Under the pieces are notes generated by a model that was not told where the DNA came from, did no database searches, and worked only from the letters and a program-made list of their open reading frames with translations. From Pseudomonas sp. FP198 (GTDB lineage Bacteria; Pseudomonadota; Gammaproteobacteria; Pseudomonadales; Pseudomonadaceae), in the NCBI RefSeq assembly GCF_030687895.1, contig NZ_CP117452.1, forward strand, positions 2,125,501-2,189,500: 64,000 nucleotides of DNA. The letters run 5' to 3'. Position 1 is the stretch's first letter. Every line of letters begins with the position of its first letter. Made by a program: the position numbers and the translations under genes. Below are positions 34,421 to 43,643 of this stretch, one piece after another.

Positions 34421-34873
34421 ATGAGCGTGATCCTGTTATTGCTGGTGGTTGTCGCCGCCGGCGCGGTATTAAGCGTGCAGGCGGCCATCAACGGGCGTCT
34501 GGGCGAGACGGTGGGCGTACTGCGCAGCAGTCTGCTGACCTTCGCGGTAGGCACGGTGGTGACCGGGCTGTTGATCGTGTTTTTCGAGCCGGCCCATGCG
34601 GTAAGCCTGTTGGACGTGCCGAAATGGCAGCTCAGCGGCGCATTGTTTGGCGTGGTGTACATGATCGTGATGGTCGGCGCGGTGCCGAGAGTCGGCACGG
34701 CCGTGGCAACCGTCGCGGTCATCGTCGGGCAACTTGCCATGGGCATGCTGATCGACAACTTCGGCTGGCTGGGCAATCCACCTGTCGAACTATCCGCCAG
34801 CCGCCTGTTGGCCATGGCCTGCCTGGCGCTGGCGCTGGTGTTCATGTATCGCAGCAGTACGCGGCAGACCTGA
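34421..34873 (+). CDS. small DMT-type transporter subunit (YdcZ/DUF606-like), second of pair
   Basis: 150-residue membrane protein homologous to the preceding one: LDVPKWQLSGALFGVVYMIVMVGAVPRVG and VIVGQLAMGMLIDNFGWLG align with its partner. It has five helices and little else. The ATG at 34421 follows the upstream stop by one base, and the GAGG ribosome site lies inside the upstream gene, so translation is coupled. The two chains probably form a dimer in opposite orientations in the inner membrane. Confidence 0.87.
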   Translation: MSVILLLLVVVAAGAVLSVQAAINGRLGETVGVLRSSLLTFAVGTVVTGLLIVFFEPAHAVSLLDVPKWQLSGALFGVVYMIVMVGAVPRVGTAVATVAVIVGQLAMGMLIDNFGWLGNPPVELSASRLLAMACLALALVFMYRSSTRQT

Positions 34874-34878
34874 ACGGC

Positions 34879-35157
34879 TCAGTCCGGTTCGACGTCCAGT
34901 TGCAGGCTGTCATCGGCCAGGCGCTCGGTACGTCGGACTATGCCGCTGATGCGCCGGCCTTCGACACTGAACACCACTATCTGGGCTTTTGCCAGGTCTT
35001 CGGGCAGCGGTGGGCGTACATGCAGGGCAAACCATGGCGGCTCGCCGTCGTCGAGGCGCTTTACATCGAACTGGCAGTCGACGCTTTTGGTTTCGCGTCC
35101 GAACAGCGTGTCGAGGCCGTAATCGAGGTGGGTGTCCACGCGTGGGTTCAAGTCCAT
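34879..35157 (-). CDS. small hypothetical protein
   Basis: 92 residues from ATG 35157, which has GGGAGA eight bases upstream. The sequence is acidic, with beta-strand-like stretches (IVVFSVEGRRISGIVRRTERLADDSLQLDVEPD), and contains no catalytic motif or signal peptide. I do not recognise it. It is convergent with the transporter pair and divergent from selD. Confidence 0.65.
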   Translation of the reverse strand: MDLNPRVDTHLDYGLDTLFGRETKSVDCQFDVKRLDDGEPPWFALHVRPPLPEDLAKAQIVVFSVEGRRISGIVRRTERLADDSLQLDVEPD

Positions 35158-35311
35158 CGGCAATCTCCCGGATGAAGGCTCGGCTAATGTTCAAGTGAGT
35201 CTGTTGGCAACGGAAAAATTCCGTCGGATGAGTGCCGACTGGTCGTGACCGGCAGTGAACGGCTGGCGTTGCTGCTAGAATCGGCCACCTTGACTTACGA
35301 GAGGTATGCCC

Positions 35312-36346
35312 ATGAGCGAGCCGATTCGCCTGACCCAGTACAGCCACGGTGCCGGTTGCGGCTGCAAGATTTCGCCCCAGGTGCTGGAAGTGATCCTGGC
35401 CGGCAGCGGTGCGCAAAACCTTGATCCCAACCTGTGGGTCGGGAACGCTTCCCGGGACGATGCGGCGGTCTACGCCATCGACGAGGAGCGCGGCGTGGTC
35501 TCGACCACCGATTTCTTCATGCCGATCGTCGACGATCCGTTCGACTTCGGTCGCATCGCCGCGACCAATGCCATCAGTGATATCTATGCCATGGGCGGTG
35601 ATCCGCTGATGGCGATTGCGATCCTCGGCTGGCCAGTCAACGTGCTGGCCCCGGAAATCGCGCGCGAGGTGATTCGCGGTGGCCGCTCGGTGTGCGACGA
35701 GGCAGGCATTCCCTTGGCGGGCGGGCACTCGATCGATGCGCCCGAGCCGATCTTCGGTCTGGCGGTGACGGGCCTTGTGCAAAAGCGCCACATGAAACGC
35801 AACGACACCGCCACCGCGGGCTGCCGGCTGTACCTGACCAAACCCCTGGGAATCGGCATCCTCACGACGGCGGAAAAGAAAGGCAAGCTGCGCGCCGCCG
35901 ACGTGGGCCTGGCCCGAGACTGGATGTGCACGCTGAACAAGCCCGGCAGCCGTTTCGGCAAGCTCGATGGCGTGACGGCGATGACCGATGTCACCGGTTT
36001 CGGCTTGCTCGGGCACCTGGTGGAGATGGCCGATGGCAGCCAACTGACCGCGCGTATCCGCTACGACGCGGTGCCACGCCTGCCAGGCGTCGAGTACTAC
36101 CTCGATCAAGGCTGCGTACCGGGCGGCACATTACGCAACTATGACAGCTACGCCAGCAAGGTCGGTCGCGTCCAGGAACTGCACAAGCGAGTGCTGTGCG
36201 ACCCGCAGACCAGTGGCGGCCTGCTGATTGCCGTCACACCCGAAGGGGAGAGCGAGTTCCTGCGGGTCGCCGTTGAACTGGGTCTGGCGCTGGAACCGAT
36301 TGGTGAATTGGTCGAGCGACAGAGCCACGCGGTCGAGGTGTCTTGA
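35312..36346 (+). CDS. selD: selenide, water dikinase (selenophosphate synthase)
   Basis: 344-residue enzyme that makes selenophosphate from selenide and ATP. The N-terminal GAGCGCK motif (about residues 13-19) carries the catalytic cysteine (not selenocysteine here), and the glycine-rich ATP-binding region starts [17 protein letters not shown] 35312 has GAGAGG seven bases upstream; an ATG at 35306 is in frame. It overlaps selU by one base, so selenophosphate is likely used for tRNA 2-selenouridine. selA/selB are not in the window. Confidence 0.96.
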   Translation: MSEPIRLTQYSHGAGCGCKISPQVLEVILAGSGAQNLDPNLWVGNASRDDAAVYAIDEERGVVSTTDFFMPIVDDPFDFGRIAATNAISDIYAMGGDPLMAIAILGWPVNVLAPEIAREVIRGGRSVCDEAGIPLAGGHSIDAPEPIFGLAVTGLVQKRHMKRNDTATAGCRLYLTKPLGIGILTTAEKKGKLRAADVGLARDWMCTLNKPGSRFGKLDGVTAMTDVTGFGLLGHLVEMADGSQLTARIRYDAVPRLPGVEYYLDQGCVPGGTLRNYDSYASKVGRVQELHKRVLCDPQTSGGLLIAVTPEGESEFLRVAVELGLALEPIGELVERQSHAVEVS

Positions 36347-37449
36347 TGCCCAACGACATCACCGATTACCGCGATATTTTCCTCAATGATCGCCCGATGA
36401 TGGACACTCGCGCGCCGGTGGAATTTCTCAAGGGCGCGTTTCCTGGCGTGGTCAACCTGCCGTTGATGACCGACATCGAGCGGCAACGCGTCGGGACCTG
36501 CTACAAGCAGCAGGGGCAACAGGCCGCCATTGTCCTGGGGCATCAACTGGTCAGCGGCGAGACCAAGGCCCAACGCATCCAGGCCTGGAGCGAATTTGCC
36601 CAGGCCCATCCTGATGGCCTGCTGTACTGCTTTCGCGGTGGCTTGCGCTCACAGATCGTCCAGCAATGGCTCAAGGACGAGGCGGGCATCGAGTATCCCC
36701 GAGTCGGCGGGGGCTACAAGGCGATGCGTACGTTCCTCTTGGGCACTATCGACCAGGCGGTCGCTCAGTGCGACCTGGTCCTGCTGGGCGGCATGACCGG
36801 CACCGGCAAGACCGAGGTGTTGACGCAACTCGATAACGGCCTGGACCTGGAAGGCTATGCCAATCATCGCGGTTCGAGCTTCGGCAAGCGTGCGACCGGG
36901 CAGCCTTCCAATATCGATTTCGAAAACCTGCTGGCGGTGGATGTGCTGAAAAAGCGTGCCGCCGGCATCGAGCAATTCGTGCTGGAGGATGAAAGCCGCA
37001 TGGTCGGCAGTTGCGCCTTGCCGTTGCCGTTGTACCAGCGCATGCAACAGGTGCCGATGGTCTGGCTGGAAGACCGCCTGGAGCAACGGGTCGAGCGGAT
37101 CCTGCGCGACTACGTGATCAACCTCTGCGCCGAGTTTGTCGAGGTCCATGGCGACGAAGGGTTTTCGCTGTTTGGCGAACGGTTGCTGGCAAGCCTGGAC
37201 AATATCCACAAACGCCTGGGTGGCGATCGCCATCGGCGATTGCTGGGCATCATGGAAGCCGCCCTGGCCGAACAGGCCGCCAGCGGCGCCGTCGATCTGC
37301 ATCGCGCTTGGATCGAAGGCTTGCTGCGCGAGTACTACGACCCGATGTATGTGTTCCAGCGGGAAAAGAAGGGCGGGCGCATCGAGTTTGTCGGGGAGCA
37401 GGCGGCGGTATTGGACTATTTGCGTGAACGCGCCGCCAGGGAAGGATAA
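36346..37449 (+). CDS. selU: tRNA 2-selenouridine synthase
   Basis: 367 residues: an N-terminal rhodanese domain (about 10-130) with the active cysteine in [12 protein letters not shown], and a P-loop domain with Walker [13 protein letters not shown] near residue 150. The enzyme geranylates 2-thiouridine and replaces it with 2-selenouridine at the wobble position of Lys, Glu and Gln tRNAs. The ATG shares a base with the selD stop (TGATG), a tightly coupled operon. Confidence 0.95.
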   Translation: MPNDITDYRDIFLNDRPMMDTRAPVEFLKGAFPGVVNLPLMTDIERQRVGTCYKQQGQQAAIVLGHQLVSGETKAQRIQAWSEFAQAHPDGLLYCFRGGLRSQIVQQWLKDEAGIEYPRVGGGYKAMRTFLLGTIDQAVAQCDLVLLGGMTGTGKTEVLTQLDNGLDLEGYANHRGSSFGKRATGQPSNIDFENLLAVDVLKKRAAGIEQFVLEDESRMVGSCALPLPLYQRMQQVPMVWLEDRLEQRVERILRDYVINLCAEFVEVHGDEGFSLFGERLLASLDNIHKRLGGDRHRRLLGIMEAALAEQAASGAVDLHRAWIEGLLREYYDPMYVFQREKKGGRIEFVGEQAAVLDYLRERAAREG

Positions 37450-37473
37450 AACTCAAGTCTTGGCACGCAACCT

Positions 37474-37613
37474 GTGGGAGCGAGTCCTTGGCTGCCCACA
37501 GATCCTGCGCGCACCACCGATTTCCTGTGGGAGCGAGCTTGCTCGCGAAGAGGCCAGCACATCCAACATCTTCTTCAGCAGTGACACCGCTTCGCGAGCA
37601 GGCTCGCTCCCAC
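37474..37613. repeat. REPIN plus a truncated REP copy
   Basis: Full inverted REP type A copies at 37527-37548 and 37592-37613. A partial copy GTGGGAGCGAG at 37474-37484 precedes them, its second half replaced by unrelated sequence. Confidence 0.85.
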
Positions 37614-37629
37614 AGTAATCCTTGGCAGG

Positions 37630-38301
37630 TTACGTCGGGCAAGTCTTCTGCCCGTTATCCAGGCCTTGCTTGTAGCTTTGGCTGGTTAGGCTGGCCTTGC
37701 CGTTGTGCCAGGTCAGGGTCAGTACGTACAGGGAGTCGAAATCGCTCGATGCCCAGTCGTCGGTGATGGTCTGCCGCTTGCCCACCGCTTCACCCGCGAC
37801 CTTGTTGATCAGTTCCGGCAGGTAGCCGTGGGACCAGGCCGTGTAGATCGTGGAGTTGTGGTATTTGTCCTGCATCAATTCATCAGCCAGGTCACTGGTG
37901 TCGTTGGCTGAATACTCGATGTTTACCGGCAGGCCGAGCTTGATGGCGCTGGGGCTGATCGTCATCAATGGACGAATGTAGCTGTAGGAGTTGTCCAGTT
38001 CACCCTCTTCGACGTTACGGGTCGGATTGGCCGCGAACACGTAGTCGGCTTCGCCGAATCTTTCCGGCAGCAGGGTGGCCAGGTCGATGGCGCGGTTCAG
38101 CCCCTGGCAATTGAGTTGGCCGAGGCCGCCGGCCGGTTTTTCCGCGTGGCGCAGGAACACCAGCGTCTGCACGCCGTCGACGGGCTGGGCACTGCTGACG
38201 CTGGATTCCAGCGACAGCACCAGCCCACAGGTCACGAGCAGCGTCGGTAGCAGCAGCCACGAACGGCGTTTCAACTGGGCGAACTTCAGTGGGTTGATCA
38301 T
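37630..38301 (-). CDS. exported histidine phosphatase family protein
   Basis: 223 residues. A hydrophobic helix at about 13-33 acts as signal or anchor, and a short histidine phosphatase domain follows, with the catalytic motif LRHAEKP near residue 50 and a second histidine in TAWSHGYLPELI. The ending (NGQKTCPT) and small size are typical of periplasmic members such as Ais-like proteins. The substrate is unknown. It is convergent with selU across the REPIN. Confidence 0.85.
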   Translation of the reverse strand: MINPLKFAQLKRRSWLLLPTLLVTCGLVLSLESSVSSAQPVDGVQTLVFLRHAEKPAGGLGQLNCQGLNRAIDLATLLPERFGEADYVFAANPTRNVEEGELDNSYSYIRPLMTISPSAIKLGLPVNIEYSANDTSDLADELMQDKYHNSTIYTAWSHGYLPELINKVAGEAVGKRQTITDDWASSDFDSLYVLTLTWHNGKASLTSQSYKQGLDNGQKTCPT

Positions 38302-38628
38302 CGATATACGTCTTTGTCTTCTCGATTCAGGCTGACAAACCCCGGCACCGCAAAGTCCATGGGCTTAGGGTGTTTTCCCTGTCGTTATGGCCGCTTCGAT
38401 TGCTCGGGGCCTCTTTCAGAGTCCCCGCCGCTTCTTTGGTTCGATCCTGACCAATCCGGGCACTGTAGCGGCGTCCCGCCAAGGGACGCAGCGAATGTTA
38501 GCGACAGGATGTTGCGGAATTAAGAAAGCGGCGCTGTCCACAAGAGCCGAGGCTCTTGTTCAAAGGCCCCAAAGCCTGCTCAGCTGATTTATGCTTGGGC
38601 TTTCTGACTGATCCATGGAGCCCATGCC
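38302..38628. other. 327-bp intergenic region
   Basis: It contains a CAAGAGC/GCTCTTG hairpin at 38541-38558 without a U tract. No frame has a ribosome site or family likeness. It should hold divergent promoters for the phosphatase and the glutathione transferase; otherwise I see nothing definite. Confidence 0.4.
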
Positions 38629-39327
38629 ATGCCCGACCTGACCCCTTTTCCCATCATCCAGAAATGGCCCGCCCAGTTCCCTGAATGGCTCCAGCTCTAT
38701 TCCCTGCCGACTCCCAACGGTGTGAAGGTGTCGATCATGCTGGAGGAGATCGGTCTGCCCTACGAGCCGCACAAGGTGGATTTTGGCAACAATGACCAAC
38801 TGTCCCCCGAGTTCCTCTCGCTCAATCCCAACAACAAGATCCCGGCGATCCTTGACCCCCACGGGCCGGGAGATCGGCCGTTGGCGTTGTTCGAATCGGG
38901 AGCAATCCTGATTTATCTGGCCGACAAGAGCGGCCAGCTGCTCGCCCAGGAGTCGGCGGCGCGCTACGAGACGATCCAGTGGCTGATGTTCCAGATGGGC
39001 GGCATCGGGCCGATGTTCGGTCAGCTGGGGTTCTTCAACAAATTCGCGGGCAAGGATTACGAGGACAAGCGGCCGCGCGACCGATACGTCGAAGAAAGCA
39101 AGCGCCTGCTCAAGGTGCTCGACGGACGCCTGGAAGGACGCGACTGGATCATGGGCGAGCGCTACACCATCGCCGATATCGCCACGTTCCCATGGGTACG
39201 CAACCTGCTTGGCTTTTATGAGGCTGGCGATCTGGTGGGTATCCAGAACTTCCCGAACGTGACGCGGGTGCTGGAACGTTTCCTGGCGCGGCCGGCGGTG
39301 GTTCGTGGCTTGAAGATTCCGGAATGA
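38629..39327 (+). CDS. glutathione S-transferase, nu-class (YfcG/YghU-like)
   Basis: 232-residue cytosolic GST. The thioredoxin-like N-terminal domain begins LQLYSLPTPNGVKVSIMLEEIGLPYE, where TPNG is the glutathione-contacting segment of the nu class; the cis-proline loop is NNKIPAIL and ESGAILIYLA binds the glutathione gamma-glutamyl end. The C-terminal helical domain starts near 110. Related enzymes act as disulfide-bond reductases on glutathione disulfides or peroxides. Confidence 0.9.
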   Translation: MPDLTPFPIIQKWPAQFPEWLQLYSLPTPNGVKVSIMLEEIGLPYEPHKVDFGNNDQLSPEFLSLNPNNKIPAILDPHGPGDRPLALFESGAILIYLADKSGQLLAQESAARYETIQWLMFQMGGIGPMFGQLGFFNKFAGKDYEDKRPRDRYVEESKRLLKVLDGRLEGRDWIMGERYTIADIATFPWVRNLLGFYEAGDLVGIQNFPNVTRVLERFLARPAVVRGLKIPE

Positions 39328-39484
39328 CGGGACGATTCGATTGGATGACTTGCATCGGCGGCTCGCTGACGTCGTGAGTGGATTATTGCCTGGCCGGTAA
39401 CACTCTGTTCCTGTGTCGGCGTTTGTGCCCTGCCTGGCCAGGGCATAAGCTTTGTCTCGTGTTCCATTTCGCCCCCGGAGTCCC

Positions 39485-40459
39485 ATGTCCAGTCAGTTCC
39501 CCGCAGCCCGTCCACGCCGTCTGCGTCGCAATGCAAGCCTGCGCAACCTGTTCCAGGAAACCGAGTTGACCTTGAATGATCTGGTGCTGCCGATTTTCGT
39601 CGAAGAGGAAATCGACGATTTCGTGCCGATCAAGAGCATGCCCGGCGTGGTGCGTATCCCGGAATCGAAGCTGGCCGGGGAGATCGAGCGGTATGCTCGT
39701 GCCGGTATCAAGGCGGTGATGACCTTTGGTGTGTCCCATCATCTGGACAGCGATGGCAGCGACACGTGGAGCGAGCGTGGGCTGGTTTCGCGCATGGCCG
39801 GAATCTGCAAGGACGCCGTGCCGGAAATGATCGTGATGTCCGATACCTGTTTTTGTGAGTACACCGATCATGGCCACTGCGGCGTGCTGCACGGTCACGA
39901 AGTCGATAACGACCGAACCCTGATCAACCTGGGCAAACAAGCGGTGGCGGCGGCACGCGCCGGGGCCGATGTCATCGCGCCGTCGGCGGCCATGGACGGG
40001 CAAGTCCAGGCCATTCGCAAGGCACTCGATGACGCGGGCTTCAGCCAGACGGCCATCATGGCCTATTCCACCAAGTTCGCCTCCGCGCTGTACGGGCCGT
40101 TCCGCGAGGCCGGCGGCAGCGCGTTGAAAGGCGACCGCAAGAGCTACCAGATGAACCCGATGAATCGCCGCGAAGCCCTGCGCGAGTCGCTGCTCGACGA
40201 GCAGGAGGGCGCCGATGCACTGATGGTCAAGCCGGCCGGGGCCTATCTCGACATCATCCGCGACATCCGCGAGGCCTCGAACCTGCCATTGTCGGCCTAC
40301 CAGGTCAGCGGCGAGTACGCGATGATCAAGTTCGCCGCACAGGCCGGCGCCATCGACGAAGCCCGAGTCGTGCGAGAAAGCCTGGGCGCGATCAAGCGGG
40401 CAGGGGCGGACCTGATCTTCACTTACTTCGCGATGGATCTGGCGCTGGGCGGGATCTGA
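39485..40459 (+). CDS. hemB: delta-aminolevulinic acid dehydratase, zinc-type
   Basis: Porphobilinogen synthase (324 residues), which condenses two 5-aminolevulinate molecules early in haem and cobalamin synthesis. The active-site lysines are in [15 protein letters not shown] and [14 protein letters not shown]. The metal site reads [14 protein letters not shown], three cysteines as in the zinc enzyme of E. coli. The well-studied P. aeruginosa HemB has DVALDPFTTHGQDG instead and depends on magnesium. This copy is thus of the other type and may be a paralogue of a magnesium-type hemB elsewhere. ATG 39485 gives the usual N-terminus. Confidence 0.92.
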   Translation: MSSQFPAARPRRLRRNASLRNLFQETELTLNDLVLPIFVEEEIDDFVPIKSMPGVVRIPESKLAGEIERYARAGIKAVMTFGVSHHLDSDGSDTWSERGLVSRMAGICKDAVPEMIVMSDTCFCEYTDHGHCGVLHGHEVDNDRTLINLGKQAVAAARAGADVIAPSAAMDGQVQAIRKALDDAGFSQTAIMAYSTKFASALYGPFREAGGSALKGDRKSYQMNPMNRREALRESLLDEQEGADALMVKPAGAYLDIIRDIREASNLPLSAYQVSGEYAMIKFAAQAGAIDEARVVRESLGAIKRAGADLIFTYFAMDLALGGI

Positions 40460-40474
40460 GCCAGCACTACTTCT

Positions 40475-40562
40475 GTGGGAGCGAGCCTGCTCGCGATAGC
40501 GGTCCATCATCAAGCATTTGGGGTGATTGACACACCGCCATCGCGAGCAAGCTCGCTCCCAC
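40475..40562. repeat. REPIN after hemB
   Basis: Inverted REP type A copies at 40475-40496 and 40541-40562 with a 44-bp spacer. The spacer's CACACCGCCA end also occurs next to the REPIN copy at 16922. Confidence 0.9.
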
Positions 40563-40647
40563 AAGGTTTGTGCTCGCTTTGCATCAGTAGCCTCCACAGG
40601 CTTTTGATCGTATGGTTGCTCCCGAACAAGGGAACTGATGGAACACC

Positions 40648-41742
40648 ATGCATTTCACTCGACTGATGACCACTCTTGTCGCGTTGCTGGCCCTGGCCGG
40701 CTGCGGCAGCCGTCAGGCCCAGGAGCCTGAGCGTCAGCCTGCCGAGGTCAAGGCGCAGATCGTGCGCTTATTGCCGGCCAAGACCGCCGATCGGGAGGGC
40801 TGGGCCACGGACATCTACGTGGCCTTTGCGGCGCAACAGATCCCGTCAACGACCCAGAACATCTGTTCAGTGCTGGCGGTGACCGAGCAGGAGTCGACCT
40901 TCCAGGCCGATCCCGCCGTGCCGGGGCTGGGCAAGATCGCCCGCCAGGAAATCGATCGCCGGGCGGCGAAGCTACGCATCCCCGGGTTTCTGGTGAGCGG
41001 CGCGCTCCAGATGCGCTCCTCCAATGGCAAAAGCTACAGCGACCGCCTCAACGCGGCGCGCAGCGAGAAGGAACTCAGCGCAATTTTTGATGATTTCATC
41101 GGCATGGTGCCGCTCGGCAAGACCCTGTTCGATGGCTTCAACCCGGTGCACACGGGCGGGCCGATGCAGGTCAGCATCGCCTTTGCCCAGGCCAATGCGC
41201 GCGATTATCCCTACACGGTGGATGGCTCGATTCGTCGGGAAGTGTTCAGTCGTCGCGGAGGGATGTATTTCGGCATCGCGCATTTGTTGGGGTATCCCGT
41301 CAGTTATACCGAGCCGCTGTACCGCTTCGCCGATTTTAATGCTGGCTGGTATGCCAGTCGCAACGCGGCCTTCCAGCATGCGGTGAGTCGCGCTTCGGGC
41401 ATTACGCTGGCCCTGGACGGTGATTTGATCCTGCCTGATTCGATCATGCCCGGCAGCACGGAACTGGCGGTGCGCACGTTGGGCAAGTCATTGGGCCTGC
41501 GCAACCCGACCATCCGCGATCAGCTGGAACTGGGCGACAGCCTGGCGTTCGAGGACAGCAAGCTCTACAAGCGGGTGTTCGAATTGGCCGAGAAGGCCGA
41601 GGGCAAGCCGCTGCCTCGGGCGGTGTTGCCGGGCATCGTGCTCAAGAGCCCGAAAATCACTCGCAAGCTGACCACTGCATGGTTTGCCAAGCGCGTGGAC
41701 GAGCGGTATCAGCGGTGCATGACGCGGGCTTCGGGGCGCTGA
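40648..41742 (+). CDS. DUF1615 family lipoprotein
   Basis: 364-residue lipoprotein with a clear lipobox LALAGC (Cys19). The rest resembles the DUF1615 family, which has lysozyme-like features: VLAVTEQESTFQADP contains a candidate catalytic glutamate, and PVHTGGPMQVSIAFAQ and YPVSYTEPLYRFADFNAGWYASRN are conserved-looking blocks. A peptidoglycan-related role is therefore possible but unproven. It would be anchored in the outer or inner membrane facing the periplasm. The start at 40648 gives a proper signal peptide. Confidence 0.83.
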   Translation: MHFTRLMTTLVALLALAGCGSRQAQEPERQPAEVKAQIVRLLPAKTADREGWATDIYVAFAAQQIPSTTQNICSVLAVTEQESTFQADPAVPGLGKIARQEIDRRAAKLRIPGFLVSGALQMRSSNGKSYSDRLNAARSEKELSAIFDDFIGMVPLGKTLFDGFNPVHTGGPMQVSIAFAQANARDYPYTVDGSIRREVFSRRGGMYFGIAHLLGYPVSYTEPLYRFADFNAGWYASRNAAFQHAVSRASGITLALDGDLILPDSIMPGSTELAVRTLGKSLGLRNPTIRDQLELGDSLAFEDSKLYKRVFELAEKAEGKPLPRAVLPGIVLKSPKITRKLTTAWFAKRVDERYQRCMTRASGR

Positions 41743-41758
41743 ATCTTCGGCCATGAAA

Positions 41759-41783
41759 AAGCCCGGCGGATGAGGCCGGGCTT
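41759..41783. terminator. hairpin between convergent genes
   Basis: AAGCCCGGC/GCCGGGCTT, a 9-bp stem with a seven-base loop. On the minus strand it runs into TTTTT, so it mainly terminates the repeat-protein transcript. Confidence 0.85.
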
Positions 41784-41827
41784 CTACTGTGATGGCTTGA
41801 AGGATCTTGCAGCACGGTGGTAACAAT

Positions 41828-42262
41828 TCATGCGCGGTTCTTGGCCAGGTTATCGGAGCCACCTTCGGCAACACGGTTTTCGATCAGCTTGTCGGAGCCA
41901 CCTTCGGCAACGCGGTTTTCGATCAGCTTGTCGGAGCCACCTTCAGCAACGCGGCGTTCCAGCAGACGGTCGGCACCGCCTTCGGCAACACGGTTTTCGA
42001 TCAGCTTGTCGGAGCCACCTTCAGCGACGCGGCGTTCCAGCAGACGGTCGGCACCGCCTTCGGCAACACGGTTTTCGATCAGCTTGTCGGAGCCACCTTC
42101 AGCGACGCGACGTTCCAGCAGACGGTCGGCACCGCCTTCGGCAACACGGTTTTCGATCAGTCGGTCAGAGCCGCCTTCGGCAACGACGGGTTGGGAAGTG
42201 GCGGCGAATATGTTGGCTGCCAGAACGGAGAAAGCGAGGCTGAGGATGATTTGGCGTTTCAT
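41828..42262 (-). CDS. exported protein of nine 13-residue tandem repeats
   Basis: 144 residues: a signal peptide (1-20, ending ANIFA), a short linker, then nine 13-residue units (27-143) of the form VAEGG(S/A)D(K/R)L(I/L)E(N/R)R. Units 2-7 alternate between the A/R/L/R and S/K/I/N versions, so part of the array is a 78-bp super-repeat. The last unit differs (DNLAKNR). Each unit is 39 bp, so copy number could change without a frameshift. Similar Pseudomonas proteins are sometimes labelled phage infection protein; nothing seen here supports or refutes that. The units are strongly amphipathic and charged, with no cysteine. Confidence 0.85.
   Translation of the reverse strand: MKRQIILSLAFSVLAANIFAATSQPVVAEGGSDRLIENRVAEGGADRLLERRVAEGGSDKLIENRVAEGGADRLLERRVAEGGSDKLIENRVAEGGADRLLERRVAEGGSDKLIENRVAEGGSDKLIENRVAEGGSDNLAKNRA
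41834..42184 (-). repeat. 39-bp tandem repeat array (nine units)
   Basis: Nine in-frame 39-bp units encoding the 13-residue repeats of the exported protein. Neighbouring units are nearly identical at DNA level, which suggests recent slippage or gene conversion. Confidence 0.9.
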
Positions 42263-42458
42263 GATGGTGTGCTCCGGGGTGCGTTGGTTTGTGTGGGGCC
42301 ATTGTTGCCCCGGAGCCTGGTCATGAGAACTTCATTGAGTTGATGGTGACCATCGACGGCGGTGATAGCTGGTCGGGTTGGTGTCAGCCAGGTTGATGGA
42401 ACACTGGGGCACTGGTGCGCTCTACCGACCTGAATCCCTTTTTGAAGGAGGCCAGTCC

Positions 42459-43088
42459 ATGTATCAGTTATTCGGCCACAGCCAATCCGGTTCCTCTGCC
42501 GTGGAGGTCGCCTTGGATCTTTGCGGCGTGCCTTATCGCCGGGTAGATACCTATTCGACCGAGGACAGCGAGGCGGCGAAGGAGCTCGAAGCCCTGAATC
42601 CGCAGAAGCAGGTCCCGACCCTGCAATTGCCGGACGGCTCGGTGCTCACCGAGGCGGCGGCGATCCTGATTCACCTGGGGCTGTCTTTTCCGGAATCGAA
42701 ACTGCTGCCGGATGATCCGGCCCAACGTGCGCAAGTCATACGCGGCCTGGTGTATATCGCCGCCAATTGCTACACACCGATCGGCATCATCGATTTTCCG
42801 CAGCGCTGGCTGCCCGACGCCGACGACGCTGCCCGGGAGCGATTGGTGGCGGGCACCAAGCAACGTCTGTATCGCAACTGGGCGTTGTTTGCCGACCAGT
42901 TTCCTGCGAGCCCTTTCCTCGGCGGTGCCGAGCCCGGTGCGTTGGATATCCTGGCGGCGGTGATTACCAAGTGGGTCGAAACCCGGGAGGCGATGCTCAG
43001 TGCCCGTCCCGAGTTCTACGCCCTGCTGGAGCGCATCGACCGCCATCCGCGAGTCGCGCCAGTGCTTTCATTGCACTGGCCCGAATGA
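42459..43088 (+). CDS. glutathione S-transferase
   Basis: 209-residue GST. The N-terminal thioredoxin-like domain has YQLFGHSQSGSSAVEVALDLCGVPYR (the serines near residues 9-12 are the probable glutathione-activating residues), the cis-proline loop KQVPTLQLPDG and LTEAAAILIHL. The helical domain follows from about 85. ATG 42459 is preceded by AAGGAGG; the open frame extends upstream to 42378 without similarity. The substrate is unknown. Confidence 0.9.
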   Translation: MYQLFGHSQSGSSAVEVALDLCGVPYRRVDTYSTEDSEAAKELEALNPQKQVPTLQLPDGSVLTEAAAILIHLGLSFPESKLLPDDPAQRAQVIRGLVYIAANCYTPIGIIDFPQRWLPDADDAARERLVAGTKQRLYRNWALFADQFPASPFLGGAEPGALDILAAVITKWVETREAMLSARPEFYALLERIDRHPRVAPVLSLHWPE

Positions 43089-43089
43089 G

Positions 43090-43626
43090 TCAGGGACACG
43101 CATTGCGCGAGGCGGCCTGGCGGACGAGTTCTGCAAGCTGTCGAACGTTCTGCTGATGGCCTTCGACCAGGTCGCCGATACTACCGCCGGCCGGCGTTTG
43201 CAGGCTGCTGCGGCAGGTAAGGGCCTGAGCTTCGTTGCCATGGCTGCGCAAGCGCCATTGCACGTCCATGCGCGCATAGCGGCCGGGGATCGAGTCGAAG
43301 CGTTGCACCTCCACCCGCAACAGCCGCCTGGGAGCCCCGGGGTTGCTCAATTGCTCATCCAGGCTGCTGCGTAGTTCATCCGCCAGGCTTGAGCCCCACC
43401 ATTCGGTTTCCAGGATCGCCAGACCGCTGTCGCCCTGACGAATCACCATCTGGGTGCGATCCACTTGCGGCGGGACGCTGAGCTGTTCGATCTGGATATC
43501 CACCCCTGCACGCGCCTGACCAGCCGGCTGGACCGGGCTCAGCGTGTGGTAGTGAATGGGATCGCTGCGGCAGGCACCGAGCAGCAGCGCCAGGGCGATC
43601 AACGAACATTTCAGCATCAGCGGCAT
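43090..43626 (-). CDS. pqiC: PqiC-like outer-membrane lipoprotein
   Basis: 178-residue lipoprotein with lipobox LLGAC. It belongs to the ABC-type transport auxiliary lipoprotein (YmbA/PqiC) family: PIHYHTLSPV near the N-terminus and QMVIRQGDSGLAILETEWWGSSLADEL. It is the outer-membrane partner of the PqiABC lipid-transport bridge. ATG 43626 has an AGGAG site; an ATG at 43647 overlaps the pqiB stop as ATGA and would add seven residues. It is the last gene of the pqi operon. Confidence 0.88.
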   Translation of the reverse strand: MPLMLKCSLIALALLLGACRSDPIHYHTLSPVQPAGQARAGVDIQIEQLSVPPQVDRTQMVIRQGDSGLAILETEWWGSSLADELRSSLDEQLSNPGAPRRLLRVEVQRFDSIPGRYARMDVQWRLRSHGNEAQALTCRSSLQTPAGGSIGDLVEGHQQNVRQLAELVRQAASRNACP

Positions 43627-43643
43627 CGGGCGTGCTCCTGTGA

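Noticed and set aside
41807..42343. Plus-strand frames (up to 178 codons) with VGATFGNAVFDQL-like repeats
   Set aside because: They are antisense to the 39-bp repeats; a repeat unit divisible by three keeps every stop-free frame open. They lack a signal peptide and cross the neighbour's terminator side.
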